The notes: generated from the letters alone by a model not told the origin. A stretch of DNA of 38,972 bases from Phycisphaerales bacterium (GCA_020847545.1 JADLBV010000058.1:1-38972); one strand, 5' to 3'. Positions 25,047 through 34,150 are shown, counted from the first letter of the stretch. Translations and numbers: made by a program.

Positions 25047-25058
25047 GATTGAATCGGA

Positions 25059-25412
25059 TCAGGTTTCCTGCGTTGATTCGGTTGATTTTTCGCCGGTCCG
25101 ACGAAAGATCGCCAATACCCGCTCGATGGCCACCACGAACAACCGGTTGTCGTGTTCCAGTTCCACCGGAATCGCCTCGCGCGGATCAAAAAGCACCTTG
25201 TCGTACTGGCGGACGGTCTGATCGGTATCATTCTCAATCGCCTTGCTGATGGCGATCACCCGGCCGGTGATGACGGGGATTTCATGACTATCGGGCAACA
25301 CGATGCCCGATTTGGTCTGGCGCTTGTTGTCATCCTTGCGAATGACGATGCGCTTGCCGATTGGTTCGATCACATCGTAGTCGGCTCTGCGTTTGACGGG
25401 TTGAGTGGACAT
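25059..25412 (-). CDS. GroES-like co-chaperonin
   Basis: 117 residues. After a short extension, VIEPIGKRIVIRKDDNKR starts a Cpn10 barrel; the mobile loop QTKSGIVLPDS follows, then VITGRVIAIS and a YDKVLFDPREAIPVELEHDN region like the GroES YGGTE-type loop, ending VVAIERVLAIF. The mobile-loop SGIVLP, which docks on GroEL, is present. The tail TGEKSTESTQET is polar. It is not beside a groEL gene but between proS and a receiver-like gene, so it is an extra GroES rather than the main one. Planctomycetes often carry several GroES copies. Confidence 0.82.
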   Translation of the reverse strand: MSTQPVKRRADYDVIEPIGKRIVIRKDDNKRQTKSGIVLPDSHEIPVITGRVIAISKAIENDTDQTVRQYDKVLFDPREAIPVELEHDNRLFVVAIERVLAIFRRTGEKSTESTQET

Positions 25413-25440
25413 ATCGGGTGATTGTAGGCGAAAACAACGG

Positions 25441-27210
25441 TTAAATCATTTCACGCACTTTATCGACGATTTGTTCAATGGAAACCAGTTCGGCCTCGGC
25501 GGCTGTCCGCTTTTTCAACTCCACCTTTCCTTCTTTCAGCCCACGGTCGCCGATGTTGATGCGGATGGGGATGCCGATCAGGTCGGCATCGGCGAATTTG
25601 AACCCGGGGCGGGCGTCACGGTCGTCCAGCAGGGTATCGATGCCTGCCGCGTTGAGCTGTTCATACAGCCGGTCGGCAGCGGATTTCACCTCGCCATCGT
25701 ATTTGATGGGGGTAATCACCACCGAAAACGGGGCAATGGCGGCCGGCCAGATGATGCCGCGCTCGTCGTGGCCATTCTCCACCGCCGCGATGAGAATTCG
25801 CCCAACGCCGATGCCGTAACACCCCATGATTAACGGGTGCTGATTGCCCTGATCGTCAAGAAATTGAGCGCCCAGCGCATCGGAGTATTTGGTTCCCAGC
25901 TTGAACACATGGCCAATCTCGATGCCGCGCGAGGTGCGTAGCGTGCCGCCGTCATTTTTGGGGGATGGATCCCCTTCGATGGCGTTGCGGATGTCGGCGA
26001 CGACCACTTTTTTGGGATCCGCCAGTGGCTGGCCACACTCGCGGAACCAGTTGAAATGCTTCACATGATAGTCAATCTCATTGGCCCCAGCGGCCCAGAA
26101 CCCACCCTGGGCGGCGTCCGGATCGACCAGCATCACCGCATCCAGCGCCTTGATGGCCGCATCCGGACCGACAAATCCAATGGGCCATTTGGCGCGGACC
26201 TGTTCATCATCCACCAGTTCGATGCCGCGAACCTGAAAATGTTCGGCAGCGGCGCGGGATAGTTTGGATTCGTTCACATCATGATCGCCGCGCACCACCG
26301 CCACCACCCAACGCGGGTTGACACCTGATTCGAGCGTCGGGCCGGCGTTGGTGGTGCGAAAAACAAGGGTCTTGAGCATGTTTTTCGGCTTGACCTTCAT
26401 GAACTTGCCCACGTCTTCAATGCCGGGCAGATGAGGGGTGTGGACTTTTTCCAACGGGCCGGTGGGATCGCCGCCAAAGGTGGATTCGCGACGGCCGGTC
26501 TCGGCCTTTTCGACGTTGGCGGCGTAGTTGCCCTTGTCCGAAGTGACCAGCAAATCCTCGCCGGCCGAGCAGGCGGCCATGAATTCGTGCGACGCCGACC
26601 CGCCGATCGGCCCTGATTCCGCCTCGACAATGACATACGGAATACCGCAACGGGTGAAAATGCGTTCATAAGCGCGGTAATAATCGTCGTAGGTGCGATT
26701 GAGGCTGTCGAGATCGGCGTGAAACGAATAGGCATCCTTCATCATAAATTCACGCACGCGCAACAATCCGAATCGCGGGCGAAATTCATCGCGGAATTTG
26801 GTCTGAATCTGGTACAGGCTCAATGGAAGCTGCTTGTAGGAGTTGATGTAGGCGGATACCAATTCGGTGATGACCTCCTCGTGGGTTGGCCCCAGGACAA
26901 TCATCCGCCCGTGGCGATCCTTGAGTTTGAACAGGTTTTCGCCATAGCTGACATCGCGCCCGGTCTTCTGCCACAATTCCAGCGGTTGCAACGCCGGCAA
27001 CAGCACCTCGGCCGCCCCGATGGCATTCATCTCCTGTCGAACGATGGCGGATGCTTTTTGCAGTGAACGCAGTCCCAGAGGCAGAAAATCGTACGCCCCG
27101 GCCGTCAACTGGCGAATCAGACCCGCGCGGACCATCAATTGATGGCTGATGATCTGCGCGTCGGCGGGGGTTTCCTTCTGGGTGGGGATGAGGGTTTGCG
27201 ACCAGCGCAT
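25441..27210 (-). CDS. proS: Prolyl-tRNA synthetase, bacterial type with editing insert
   Basis: 589 residues. Class II motif 1 (LQKASAIVRQEMNAIGAAEVLLPALQP region), motif 2 (TKFRDEFRPRFGLLRVREFMMKDAYSF) and motif 3 (GCYGIGVGRIL). Between motifs 2 and 3 is the INS editing domain (about 210-390). It attaches proline to tRNA-Pro and can remove mischarged alanine. AGGA lies 7 nt before the ATG at 27210. It is the first gene of an operon with a GroES-like and a receiver-like gene. Confidence 0.96.
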   Translation of the reverse strand: MRWSQTLIPTQKETPADAQIISHQLMVRAGLIRQLTAGAYDFLPLGLRSLQKASAIVRQEMNAIGAAEVLLPALQPLELWQKTGRDVSYGENLFKLKDRHGRMIVLGPTHEEVITELVSAYINSYKQLPLSLYQIQTKFRDEFRPRFGLLRVREFMMKDAYSFHADLDSLNRTYDDYYRAYERIFTRCGIPYVIVEAESGPIGGSASHEFMAACSAGEDLLVTSDKGNYAANVEKAETGRRESTFGGDPTGPLEKVHTPHLPGIEDVGKFMKVKPKNMLKTLVFRTTNAGPTLESGVNPRWVVAVVRGDHDVNESKLSRAAAEHFQVRGIELVDDEQVRAKWPIGFVGPDAAIKALDAVMLVDPDAAQGGFWAAGANEIDYHVKHFNWFRECGQPLADPKKVVVADIRNAIEGDPSPKNDGGTLRTSRGIEIGHVFKLGTKYSDALGAQFLDDQGNQHPLIMGCYGIGVGRILIAAVENGHDERGIIWPAAIAPFSVVITPIKYDGEVKSAADRLYEQLNAAGIDTLLDDRDARPGFKFADADLIGIPIRINIGDRGLKEGKVELKKRTAAEAELVSIEQIVDKVREMI

Positions 27211-27321
27211 GGGATTGGATTTTCCTGCTGTGAATCAATCGAAAAGCGACGACACTCGGCGCCCAATGGGCAGTAGCCTACCGATCCACCCGCATCCGGC
27301 AAGCGGCATTAGCCGCAAGGC

Positions 27322-28992
27322 TCACCCGCGCCATTGGGGCGCATCGGCCGGTTCGGAGGATTCATCCGTGGCGGCAGTTGCCCGCTGGCCGATGGCCAGT
27401 GCATACAGGCATTGCCATCCGGTCTGATCCAACCCCAGGAATGTGCGGATTTCCTGATCATAAAATCGTGAAATCCCACAACAAGACAGGTCCATCGCGG
27501 TGGCGGCCAGTTGCATCCGTTGGCCGCAAAGTCCCGCTTCGAGATGTGCCAACCGATACGCATCAGGCCCGCCCTGATGAAGCAACAGCGTGAGATTGGC
27601 CGCCATGTAGCAGATCGCCGATGCCTGACCACAGGCGGGTTGTTCCTGACAAAGATAGGCCGACTCCATGCGGAAATGCCCCGGCCGCAGAAAATACCAT
27701 TGCCGCGACACCGGATCGGCATACCAGACCCCGCTGTTGACACCGCTGACTTCGTGAACCACCCAAAATGGCCTCACCAGACCCGTATGAGCGCCGGCCG
27801 GCCGGATCGGATAGGGGGAGATCGCACCAAAACCCAGACAATTCAACGTCAAAAATTCATCGCGGGTAATCGCGGATCGCGGGAAGGATGAAGCGCTGTT
27901 TCGGCCCATCATCACCTGTCGAACCGTGTGGCCACCTTCGGGTGTTGGACATTCCGGCATGGGATGGTCTTCCATCGTGGTGGGGATGGGAGACAGTTCG
28001 GTCAATGGTGGATTCAATTCCCGCACGCCGACACCCGGCGCCACGCAATCCCCATGCACGGCCAGCACGCCGCCATACGCCTCGACCTGTTGCGCCAATG
28101 GATCGCGATCGATCAACGGCAGCGGACCGCTCGATGGTTGGACGGCCGTGGGTTGACTGGTGCGATCGTTCCAGATCACGGCCGCCTGAATCGACTCGGC
28201 CTGACCAAAGTCGGCCTCATCCGCCAGTCCGATCAATTGCCGACCCATTGATTCGTTCAGTTGCAGCCGGGTGAGAATGTTCATCCCCAGCGCCGTGCCG
28301 GCCGAGATGGCATTTTGAGCCAGATGCCCCGCATCCAGCAGCACATAACGATAGCCGCGATTGCCGTATCGCCAGGTGGTGCGGCAATAAATCGTCGAGA
28401 TCAATAGCATCGCGGGCACATTTTTGAGAAATTCCAGATCCGGCCGGCCGCGTTTGATCAGCCCCAGCACATCGCTCCCCCGCCGCAGTTGACGCAGGGC
28501 AAATTCCCGCGGCGCATAGTGATACAACCCGCATTCCAACCCCTCCACCTCGAATGCCGCAACGTAGATTTCGCAGGGATATAGCGCATCCATACTGGGG
28601 CAGGCCCGCAACCAGCGGATGTGCTGTCCCATCTGCGTCTTGCGCATCCGGCCATAACTCATGTACAGCCATGTCGAGAGGGTTTTCAGATCGTGCGGTG
28701 GATCAAGCTGGCTGTCGGGCAATGATTCGAGTCCACCCTGCAACACCGACAACATCGGCGCCGGCTCATCCAGAAGCGTCGAACAAAGGGATATTTTCGG
28801 ATGGTTCTCAAAAACCCGATAAACATTGGGTACATGCGACTCAGGATGCGAAGTGGGCTTACCCTGCGACTGATCGTTCAGGCGGGTTTGCTCGTGGTAG
28901 CGCTCAATCCGTCGAATGCGCTCGAGAATGTCGGCGGGCAGGGTCGTCGGCTCTTTATACTGACCCCGTCCCCGCCACTTGCCATAATCCAT
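27322..28992 (-). CDS. Two-domain SagB-type (nitroreductase-fold) flavoprotein
   Basis: 556 residues, two copies of the SagB/nitroreductase fold. Copy 1 spans about 55-285: RACPSMDALYPCEIYVAAF, GLYHYAPREFALRQL, RYGNRGYRYVLLDAGHLAQN. Copy 2 spans about 345-545: VRQVMMGRNSASSFPRSA, GVWYADPVSRQWYFL, DAYRLAHLEAGLCGQRMQLA and a final CLYALAIGQ. SagB proteins are FMN-dependent oxidases that form azoles in RiPP maturation, but many stand-alone members have other roles. No YcaO, precursor peptide or transporter lies nearby, so a RiPP pathway is unlikely. It begins 6 nt after the HemQ-like gene, which points to a linked role, possibly in porphyrin or other redox metabolism. Confidence 0.85.
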   Translation of the reverse strand: MDYGKWRGRGQYKEPTTLPADILERIRRIERYHEQTRLNDQSQGKPTSHPESHVPNVYRVFENHPKISLCSTLLDEPAPMLSVLQGGLESLPDSQLDPPHDLKTLSTWLYMSYGRMRKTQMGQHIRWLRACPSMDALYPCEIYVAAFEVEGLECGLYHYAPREFALRQLRRGSDVLGLIKRGRPDLEFLKNVPAMLLISTIYCRTTWRYGNRGYRYVLLDAGHLAQNAISAGTALGMNILTRLQLNESMGRQLIGLADEADFGQAESIQAAVIWNDRTSQPTAVQPSSGPLPLIDRDPLAQQVEAYGGVLAVHGDCVAPGVGVRELNPPLTELSPIPTTMEDHPMPECPTPEGGHTVRQVMMGRNSASSFPRSAITRDEFLTLNCLGFGAISPYPIRPAGAHTGLVRPFWVVHEVSGVNSGVWYADPVSRQWYFLRPGHFRMESAYLCQEQPACGQASAICYMAANLTLLLHQGGPDAYRLAHLEAGLCGQRMQLAATAMDLSCCGISRFYDQEIRTFLGLDQTGWQCLYALAIGQRATAATDESSEPADAPQWRG

Positions 28993-28998
28993 GATCCG

Positions 28999-29730
28999 TT
29001 AAAAAAGCTGCTCCAGCACCTTGTCCATCGGCATCCGCACGCAGGTGAACATCGGCGTGTCGCGCTGGGTGTATCTGCTGCTTTCGGTTTCGCGCAGATC
29101 CATCACCAGGTCCAGAAAATCCTTCGGCTCATCGGTCTCAAAAGCAACAACAAAATCCTGATTGTCCAGCCCAAAACTGTAGGTGGTGTTCAATTTGACG
29201 CTCGGATACTTGTTGCCGCCGCGAATATGCTCATTCATGATCTGCTGGCGGCGTTCCAGCGGCATCAAATACCACTCGCGCGTTTTGACGAAGGGATACA
29301 CAAACAGATATTTGCGCCGGCCGGGGATCAGGTGCGTGCGGCTTTCGGCCGTATGGAAGGGATCAAGCGGGTCAAGGTATGTGCTGCGCTTGGTCATCGA
29401 CAAAAATGACCAGGGCGTGGACAGATACGCCCCCAGTTTCGAGTGGTTGATCGCCTGTGCCTGCGACTGAAACGATTCCATCCCCGACCCGATCCGCCAA
29501 ATCAGAAAATCACACTCCGACTTCAACCCCACGGTGCTGTAGGACAGGGTGATGACCCCCTCTGACGGCTGGGCAAACAATGTTGCAAATTCCTGGCGGG
29601 CCGTCTCCTTCTCCGCGGCACTGAGCCGGCGGAACACCGGGTCCAGCTTGTAAAACGCGAAACTCACCATCTGCCGCACAACGGGGGCGGTGGTTGCCGG
29701 CTCTCGCTTCTCAGCGGTCGATTCACTCAT
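28999..29730 (-). CDS. hemQ: Chlorite dismutase-family protein, coproheme decarboxylase (HemQ/ChdC) type
   Basis: 243 residues from the ATG at 29730 (MSESTAEKRE), with GAGAG about 7 nt upstream; an in-frame upstream ATG exists. Two structural halves are visible. Family features: VSFAFYKLDP, YLFVYPFVKTREWYLMP with Tyr145 in the position of the radical Tyr of HemQ, and MNEHIRGGNKYP with His168 as the proximal heme ligand. The residue 13 after His168 is Asn181, where chlorite dismutases have Arg and firmicute HemQ has Gln; absence of Arg argues against chlorite degradation. It should convert coproheme to heme b in the coproporphyrin-dependent pathway. It is followed after 6 nt by the SagB-type gene. 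Confidence 0.86.
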   Translation of the reverse strand: MSESTAEKREPATTAPVVRQMVSFAFYKLDPVFRRLSAAEKETARQEFATLFAQPSEGVITLSYSTVGLKSECDFLIWRIGSGMESFQSQAQAINHSKLGAYLSTPWSFLSMTKRSTYLDPLDPFHTAESRTHLIPGRRKYLFVYPFVKTREWYLMPLERRQQIMNEHIRGGNKYPSVKLNTTYSFGLDNQDFVVAFETDEPKDFLDLVMDLRETESSRYTQRDTPMFTCVRMPMDKVLEQLF

Positions 29731-29820
29731 TAAAAATCTCTCGGTTGACGGAACATCATCCGCATTGGCGGCCAATTGATTCTATGCGGCCGGACACCAA
29801 AAACCATGTAAAAACCATTT

Positions 29821-30594
29821 TTACGCCAGCGCGCACAGCGCGATCATCCTCGGCGAGTCGGCCGATAATTTTGAGCCATCATAGTCGCCGTACAACCGCT
29901 CGATCTTCAACCCGTTGCGTTCCAATAATATCCGCAATTCACGCGGAAAAACGTATGTCAATTCAAACCGGGTCTCCTCATGTCGCTCGTGGCCCGCCTG
30001 GTCAATCCACCGGTAATGAAAGATCACATTCTGCGACTGGCGGGTGGGATTGCTCTGAATTTCGGTCGTCCTCATCACCGTTCGATCCAATGCGGGAACG
30101 TAAAATATCGTCGGGGCCAAATCAACTGATCGCTCCCGCGCCAACAAATGCAAATCGGGCTGAAAAATATCGATCCAAAACCGCCCGCGCGGTTTGAGAT
30201 GCTTTCCAACCACCCGCAAAAGGGCATACTGTCGTTCAAGGGTCGTGAAATTCAAGAAGGTATTGAAAAACAGACAGACCCAATCAAACCGCCGGCCCAA
30301 ATCCAGCTTCAAAATATCCCGCCGAATCAGTTCCACCTTGGATGCTCCCAACCCCACCGCATCACATTTGCGTTTGCAGATGCTCAGCATCGACCGATCC
30401 ACATCCACCCCCACCACACGATGCCCCGCCTGCGCGATCGGGATCGACGCCCGACCGGTCCCGGCCGCCAATTCCAACACCTGCTGCCTTTTGCCTGGCA
30501 GATGCCCCAGAAAAAACGGCACATCCTCCTTCAACATCGCGCTGTCGGCGTATTCGGCATCGTAATATTCCGCGATCGCGCGATATCGGCTCAT
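29821..30594 (-). CDS. Class I SAM-dependent methyltransferase
   Basis: 257 residues. Motif I VLELAAGTGRASIPIAQAGH (residues about 40-59), VVGVDVDRSMLSICKRK, and IRRDILKLDLGRRFDWVCLFFN. A long C-terminal beta region (ERHEETRFELTYVFPREL) is typical of small-molecule methyltransferases. Substrate unknown. The ATG overlaps the stop of the PhnP-like gene by one base (TAATG), so the two are translationally coupled. Confidence 0.82.
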   Translation of the reverse strand: MSRYRAIAEYYDAEYADSAMLKEDVPFFLGHLPGKRQQVLELAAGTGRASIPIAQAGHRVVGVDVDRSMLSICKRKCDAVGLGASKVELIRRDILKLDLGRRFDWVCLFFNTFLNFTTLERQYALLRVVGKHLKPRGRFWIDIFQPDLHLLARERSVDLAPTIFYVPALDRTVMRTTEIQSNPTRQSQNVIFHYRWIDQAGHERHEETRFELTYVFPRELRILLERNGLKIERLYGDYDGSKLSADSPRMIALCALA

Positions 30595-31376
30595 TATGTC
30601 CCCCGTGCCACCACGCGCTGGCCGTCAAATGCCAGTTGCATCGACGCCGGAAGCTGTGCGTTGGTCTTCTCATGCCCCAGCGCATGGGCGATGTGCGTGA
30701 ACAACGTCGTTTTGGCCTTGATCCGCCCCGCCGCCTCAATCGCCTCCTCAACGCTGAAATGGGTCGTGTGCCGCTTGTATTGCAGCGCATCGAGCACCAG
30801 CACGTCCAACCCCTCCAGCATCGCATAAGATGATTCCGGAATTTCGCTCACATCCGTGCAATAGGCCAGATTCCCCACACGAAACCCCAGCACCGGCATT
30901 TGTCCATGAAACAACGGCACCGGCCGCCAGGTCATCCCCGCGATCTCAAACGGCCCCTCGATCCATTTTGCCTGTAAATGCGGCCGAAAAACCTTCTGCT
31001 CCGGCGTCGGCTCTCGAAAAGCATACGAAAAACTCCCCTGCACCGTCTTGTGCGTCGTCGCGTCCGCCCAGACATCCAGCGGCCCCTTGCGCAACGCATT
31101 GAACCGCCGCACATCGTCCAACCCCATGATGTGATCGGCGTGCGCGTGGGTAAACACCACCGCATCCACCATGTCCACATGATGGGCGACACATTGCAGC
31201 CGCAACTCCGGCGTCGTATCCACCAGCACGCGCGTCCCGTTGTACGAGATCACCACCGACGGCCTCATCCGCCGGTCATGCGGGTCGGCGCTGGTGCAAA
31301 CCTCGCAATAACACCCGATCATCGGCACGCCCGCGCTGGTTCCCGTGCCCAAAAACAATAATTCCACCTGCGACAT
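30594..31376 (-). CDS. Metallo-beta-lactamase fold hydrolase, PhnP-like
   Basis: 260 residues from the ATG at 31376 (MSQVELLFLGTG); the frame runs on upstream without conservation. LFLGTGTSAGVPMIGCYCEVC with the extra Cys cluster, RPSVVISYNGTRVLVDTTPEL, FTHAHADHIMGLDD (HxHxDH), and a late TLFTHIAHALGHEKTN give the PhnP/RNase-Z-like fold. PhnP proper hydrolyses cyclic phosphodiesters in phosphonate use; no phn genes are nearby, so the substrate may be another cyclic phosphodiester. Coupled to the methyltransferase. Confidence 0.87.
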   Translation of the reverse strand: MSQVELLFLGTGTSAGVPMIGCYCEVCTSADPHDRRMRPSVVISYNGTRVLVDTTPELRLQCVAHHVDMVDAVVFTHAHADHIMGLDDVRRFNALRKGPLDVWADATTHKTVQGSFSYAFREPTPEQKVFRPHLQAKWIEGPFEIAGMTWRPVPLFHGQMPVLGFRVGNLAYCTDVSEIPESSYAMLEGLDVLVLDALQYKRHTTHFSVEEAIEAAGRIKAKTTLFTHIAHALGHEKTNAQLPASMQLAFDGQRVVARGT

Positions 31377-31524
31377 CGCCCCTGTTATAACGGCGGAATC
31401 GGCCAACCGAAACGCCCGCCGTACGGTAAGAATGAACCGGACAAAAGATATATTGTCATGGCGTCCCGCCAGCGATGACGGCATAATTGGGCATGATTGG
31501 GCTTGGCTTTACAAGGATTCATTT

Positions 31525-32064
31525 ATGCGAGCGATCTTCGGACTGGTCGGCATTCTCATCGCCATCGGCGTTTTAGTCTATTTCCTCGGCCCCGGCGGCG
31601 GGTTGGAACACACCAAACAGGTGGTGGAACAGGGTGAGAAAGCCCGCCACCAGGCCGAACAACTCGCCGGCCGCGACGCCTCCGGCATGCGCGTACAGGA
31701 TTCGATCACCTTGGACCCTCAAACCAGCGGCGGCAGGCTCAATAGCATCCTCGTCACCGACATCGTCGCCGACGGCCCGATGGCCCGTTATTACGGCCTC
31801 AAACGCAACGATTCCATCATCCAGGTCGGCCCCATGCAGGTGCGTGACTTCTCCGATCCCTCCATGGCCAAGGATATGGTCTACGAGTCATATCAACGCC
31901 AACAACAACTGATCGTCGTCCGCAATGGCCAGCAAATCACACTCCCCCAACAGGCCGTCAACAACGCACCGGCCCCCCAGCCATCCAACCCAAACCCCGA
32001 ACCACCCCCTTCCGACCGCCCACTGGATCGACAACTACGCGGCATCGGCGTGCCCACACATTGA
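31525..32064 (+). CDS. Membrane-anchored PDZ-domain protein
   Basis: 179 residues from the ATG at 31525 (MRAIFGLVGIL), with AGGA 7 nt upstream. One N-terminal hydrophobic helix (about 4-24, FGLVGILIAIGVLVYFLGP) anchors it, then a polar coil HTKQVVEQGEKARHQAEQLAG. A PDZ-like unit at about 75-145 holds ILVTDIVADGPMARYYGLKRNDSIIQVG, the ligand-groove region of periplasmic PDZ domains. The tail is Pro/Asn/Gln-rich. No protease domain is present, so it is an adapter rather than a DegP-type enzyme. Divergent from the PhnP-like gene and convergent with pyrD (9 nt). Confidence 0.8.
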   Translation: MRAIFGLVGILIAIGVLVYFLGPGGGLEHTKQVVEQGEKARHQAEQLAGRDASGMRVQDSITLDPQTSGGRLNSILVTDIVADGPMARYYGLKRNDSIIQVGPMQVRDFSDPSMAKDMVYESYQRQQQLIVVRNGQQITLPQQAVNNAPAPQPSNPNPEPPPSDRPLDRQLRGIGVPTH

Positions 32065-32073
32065 TTGACGGGT

Positions 32074-33030
32074 TTATTGATAAGGCGATTGACGCGGCTC
32101 ATCCCCCGGCAATTCCAGCGCACCCACCAGGTCCGTCAATCGGCCAATCTTGTATTTGTCCAGATATTGCTCCAACCCCTCGCAAATCCGCACCGGCGTC
32201 GCCGGATCGACAAACAGCGCCGTTCCCACCGCCACGGCGCTCGCCCCGGCCAATATGAATTCCACCGCATCCTGCCAATACTGAATCCCACCCATCCCGA
32301 TGATCGGCACACCGGCGCTCTTCGCCACGCCCCGATAGACCCGGCTGACCAGATGCACCGCGATCGGCTTGATCGCCGGCCCGGACAGCCCCCCCGTCAC
32401 ATTGGCCAATCGTGGTCGGCGTTTATGAATGTCCACCGCCATGGCCGTGAATGTGTTCACCAGCGACAGGATGTCCGCCCCACCCTCCACAGCCGCGCGG
32501 GCGGTCGCGGTAATATCCTCGACATTCGGGGACAGTTTCACGATCAATTTCTTGTCCGGCAGTACCTTTTTAACCTGACCGGTCAGCTCTTTGAGTCGCG
32601 GCGGGTGCGTTCCAAACGTCAATCCATCCTTGACATTGGGGCAAGAGACATTCAATTCCACCGCCGCCACGCACGACAGGCCATTCATCGCGGCACAGGT
32701 CTCGACATAATCCTCAAATGAATGCCCCGCCACATTCACCGCCACCGGACAGGGCATCTTCTTTAGCAACGGCACTTTTTCCGCCAGAAACCGATCCAGC
32801 CCGACGTTCGCCAGCCCGATCGCATTGAGCATCCCCGCGCGGGTCTCCACGATGCGGGCCGGTTCATTGCCCGGCCGTTCTTCGCGCGTGATCGACTTGG
32901 TGACAAACGCCCCCAGTTTCGACAAATCCACGAAATCCGCATATTCAAACGCATACCCGCACGTCCCCGAACAGGTCATCGTCGGGTTCGACAGTTTCCA
33001 TCCCGCCAGGTTGGTTGATAAATCCGCCAC
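32074..33030 (-). CDS. pyrD: Dihydroorotate dehydrogenase, class 1B catalytic subunit
   Basis: 318 residues from the GTG at 33030; GAGG lies 5 nt upstream, and this start begins 7 nt after the pyrK stop. An ATG at 33075 inside pyrK is the alternative. Motifs: LSNPTMTCSGTCGYAFEY, KSITREERPGNEPARI, MLNAIGLANVGLDRFL, ELNVSCPNVKDGLTFG with the catalytic Cys in SCPN, LIVKLSPNVEDI, and GVPIIGMGGIQYWQDAVEF. It oxidises dihydroorotate to orotate and passes electrons to PyrK/NAD+. Second gene of the pyrK-pyrD operon. Confidence 0.94.
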   Translation of the reverse strand: MADLSTNLAGWKLSNPTMTCSGTCGYAFEYADFVDLSKLGAFVTKSITREERPGNEPARIVETRAGMLNAIGLANVGLDRFLAEKVPLLKKMPCPVAVNVAGHSFEDYVETCAAMNGLSCVAAVELNVSCPNVKDGLTFGTHPPRLKELTGQVKKVLPDKKLIVKLSPNVEDITATARAAVEGGADILSLVNTFTAMAVDIHKRRPRLANVTGGLSGPAIKPIAVHLVSRVYRGVAKSAGVPIIGMGGIQYWQDAVEFILAGASAVAVGTALFVDPATPVRICEGLEQYLDKYKIGRLTDLVGALELPGDEPRQSPYQ

Positions 33031-33037
33031 GTTCGCC

Positions 33038-34009
33038 TCACCACAAAAGATCAGACCCTTTGAACACCGGCCCATCCGTGCAGGCCAATCGATAACACCA
33101 ATCCCTGCCCGCCATCGGAGGTTTGGCAGGATCGGGTTTGCGGACTCGAATCACGCAACTTTGACACGTCCCCATCCCGCACGCCATCGCCCGTTCCACC
33201 GCCACCTGACATTCGATCCCCCGGCTCGCGGCGATCTCCGCCACTCGTTTCATCATCCCTTCCGGCCCGCAGGTGTAAATCACCGCCCGGCCGGCCGCTT
33301 GTACATTCGCATCCAGATATCGTTCCAACGCCTGTGTCACAAACCCGCGAAACCCGAACGACCCATCATCTGTGCTGATGATGGACGGAATACCATGCCG
33401 GCTGAACTCCTCGACGTTCCGCAATGGCTCAATGGCATCCTCCCGGCCGGCCTTCCCACCCTCCAACAGGGTCATCGGCAATAAATCCCGGCTCAATGCC
33501 CCGCAAAACGCCACCGCCCGGCGCCCGGCCAACCGTTCGGCCAAATACAACATGGGCGGAATCCCCACCCCACCCCCCACCAAAATCGCCATCCCATCCG
33601 GAGCGGGCAATTCAAATCGATTTCCCAACGGCCCCAACACCCCCACCTGATCGCCAACTTTCAAATCGCTCAACCATTGAGTCCCCACTCCCACCACGCG
33701 ATGAATCAGGTGCAGTTCCACCCCGTTGGCCGTCTGCTTTCGCCCGGCCAACGAAAATGGCCGACGCAATAGCGCCATGCGCCCGGCCAATTCCTCCCCA
33801 CACACCTTCGGACCACCCGCTTGATCCCATTGCAACTCGACGGGGAATTCCCCCTTCGGTTCGGTCGGCCGACACGACACCTGCACAAACTGCCCCGGCT
33901 CGGTCGGCGCGAATTTCTCCACGCCCAACACCAACCGATAATGTTCACGGCAAAGTTGTCGATTCTCCAGCACGGTCCCCTGGACCTGCTGACGGTTCAT
34001 CTGGTTCAT
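33038..34009 (-). CDS. pyrK: Dihydroorotate dehydrogenase electron-transfer subunit
   Basis: 323 residues from the ATG at 34009 (MNQMNRQQVQ); no strong ribosome site, and the ATG at 34000 is possible. A ferredoxin-reductase-like FAD domain contains ALLRRPFSLAG, an NAD domain contains AILVGGGVGIPPMLYLAERL, and the C-terminal iron-sulfur region has CGMGTCQSCVIRVRKP followed by WCYRLACTDGPVF. This is the FAD/2Fe-2S partner of class 1B PyrD. The protein is somewhat longer than most PyrK (about 260). It is the first gene after the leader with the intrinsic terminator. Confidence 0.92.
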   Translation of the reverse strand: MNQMNRQQVQGTVLENRQLCREHYRLVLGVEKFAPTEPGQFVQVSCRPTEPKGEFPVELQWDQAGGPKVCGEELAGRMALLRRPFSLAGRKQTANGVELHLIHRVVGVGTQWLSDLKVGDQVGVLGPLGNRFELPAPDGMAILVGGGVGIPPMLYLAERLAGRRAVAFCGALSRDLLPMTLLEGGKAGREDAIEPLRNVEEFSRHGIPSIISTDDGSFGFRGFVTQALERYLDANVQAAGRAVIYTCGPEGMMKRVAEIAASRGIECQVAVERAMACGMGTCQSCVIRVRKPDPAKPPMAGRDWCYRLACTDGPVFKGSDLLW

Positions 34010-34035
34010 TGGGCGTGATTCTACGGTGGTGTGGA

Positions 34036-34079
34036 TAAAAAAACTTCCGGAGGGGTGGCTCCTGTCCACCTCCGGAAGT
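34036..34079 (-). terminator. Intrinsic terminator/attenuator in the pyrK leader
   Basis: On the minus strand a hairpin with arms complementary over 34043-34053 and 34069-34079 (ACTTCCGGAGG and CCTCCGGAAGT), extended by GTGG/CCAC with a two-base bulge, is followed by a run of T (34037-34043). It lies 27 nt before the pyrK start and downstream of a strong promoter. Confidence 0.82.
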
Positions 34080-34150
34080 GCGCCACGGCTGTGAAGCCGC
34101 TTGTTCCGTGTTTGCGAGCACTACAAATAAAGAGCCACGCAACGGCCAAA

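Noticed and set aside
27303-27316. Terminator after the SagB-type gene (GCGGC-ATTA-GCCGC)
   Set aside because: Only a 5-bp stem and no T-run on the relevant strand.
27322-28992. RiPP azole biosynthesis cluster around the SagB-type gene
   Set aside because: No YcaO cyclodehydratase, precursor peptide or exporter nearby, and two fused nitroreductase domains suggest another role.
28999-29730. True chlorite dismutase
   Set aside because: The distal Arg of chlorite dismutases is replaced by Asn; Tyr145 and His168 instead match coproheme decarboxylase.
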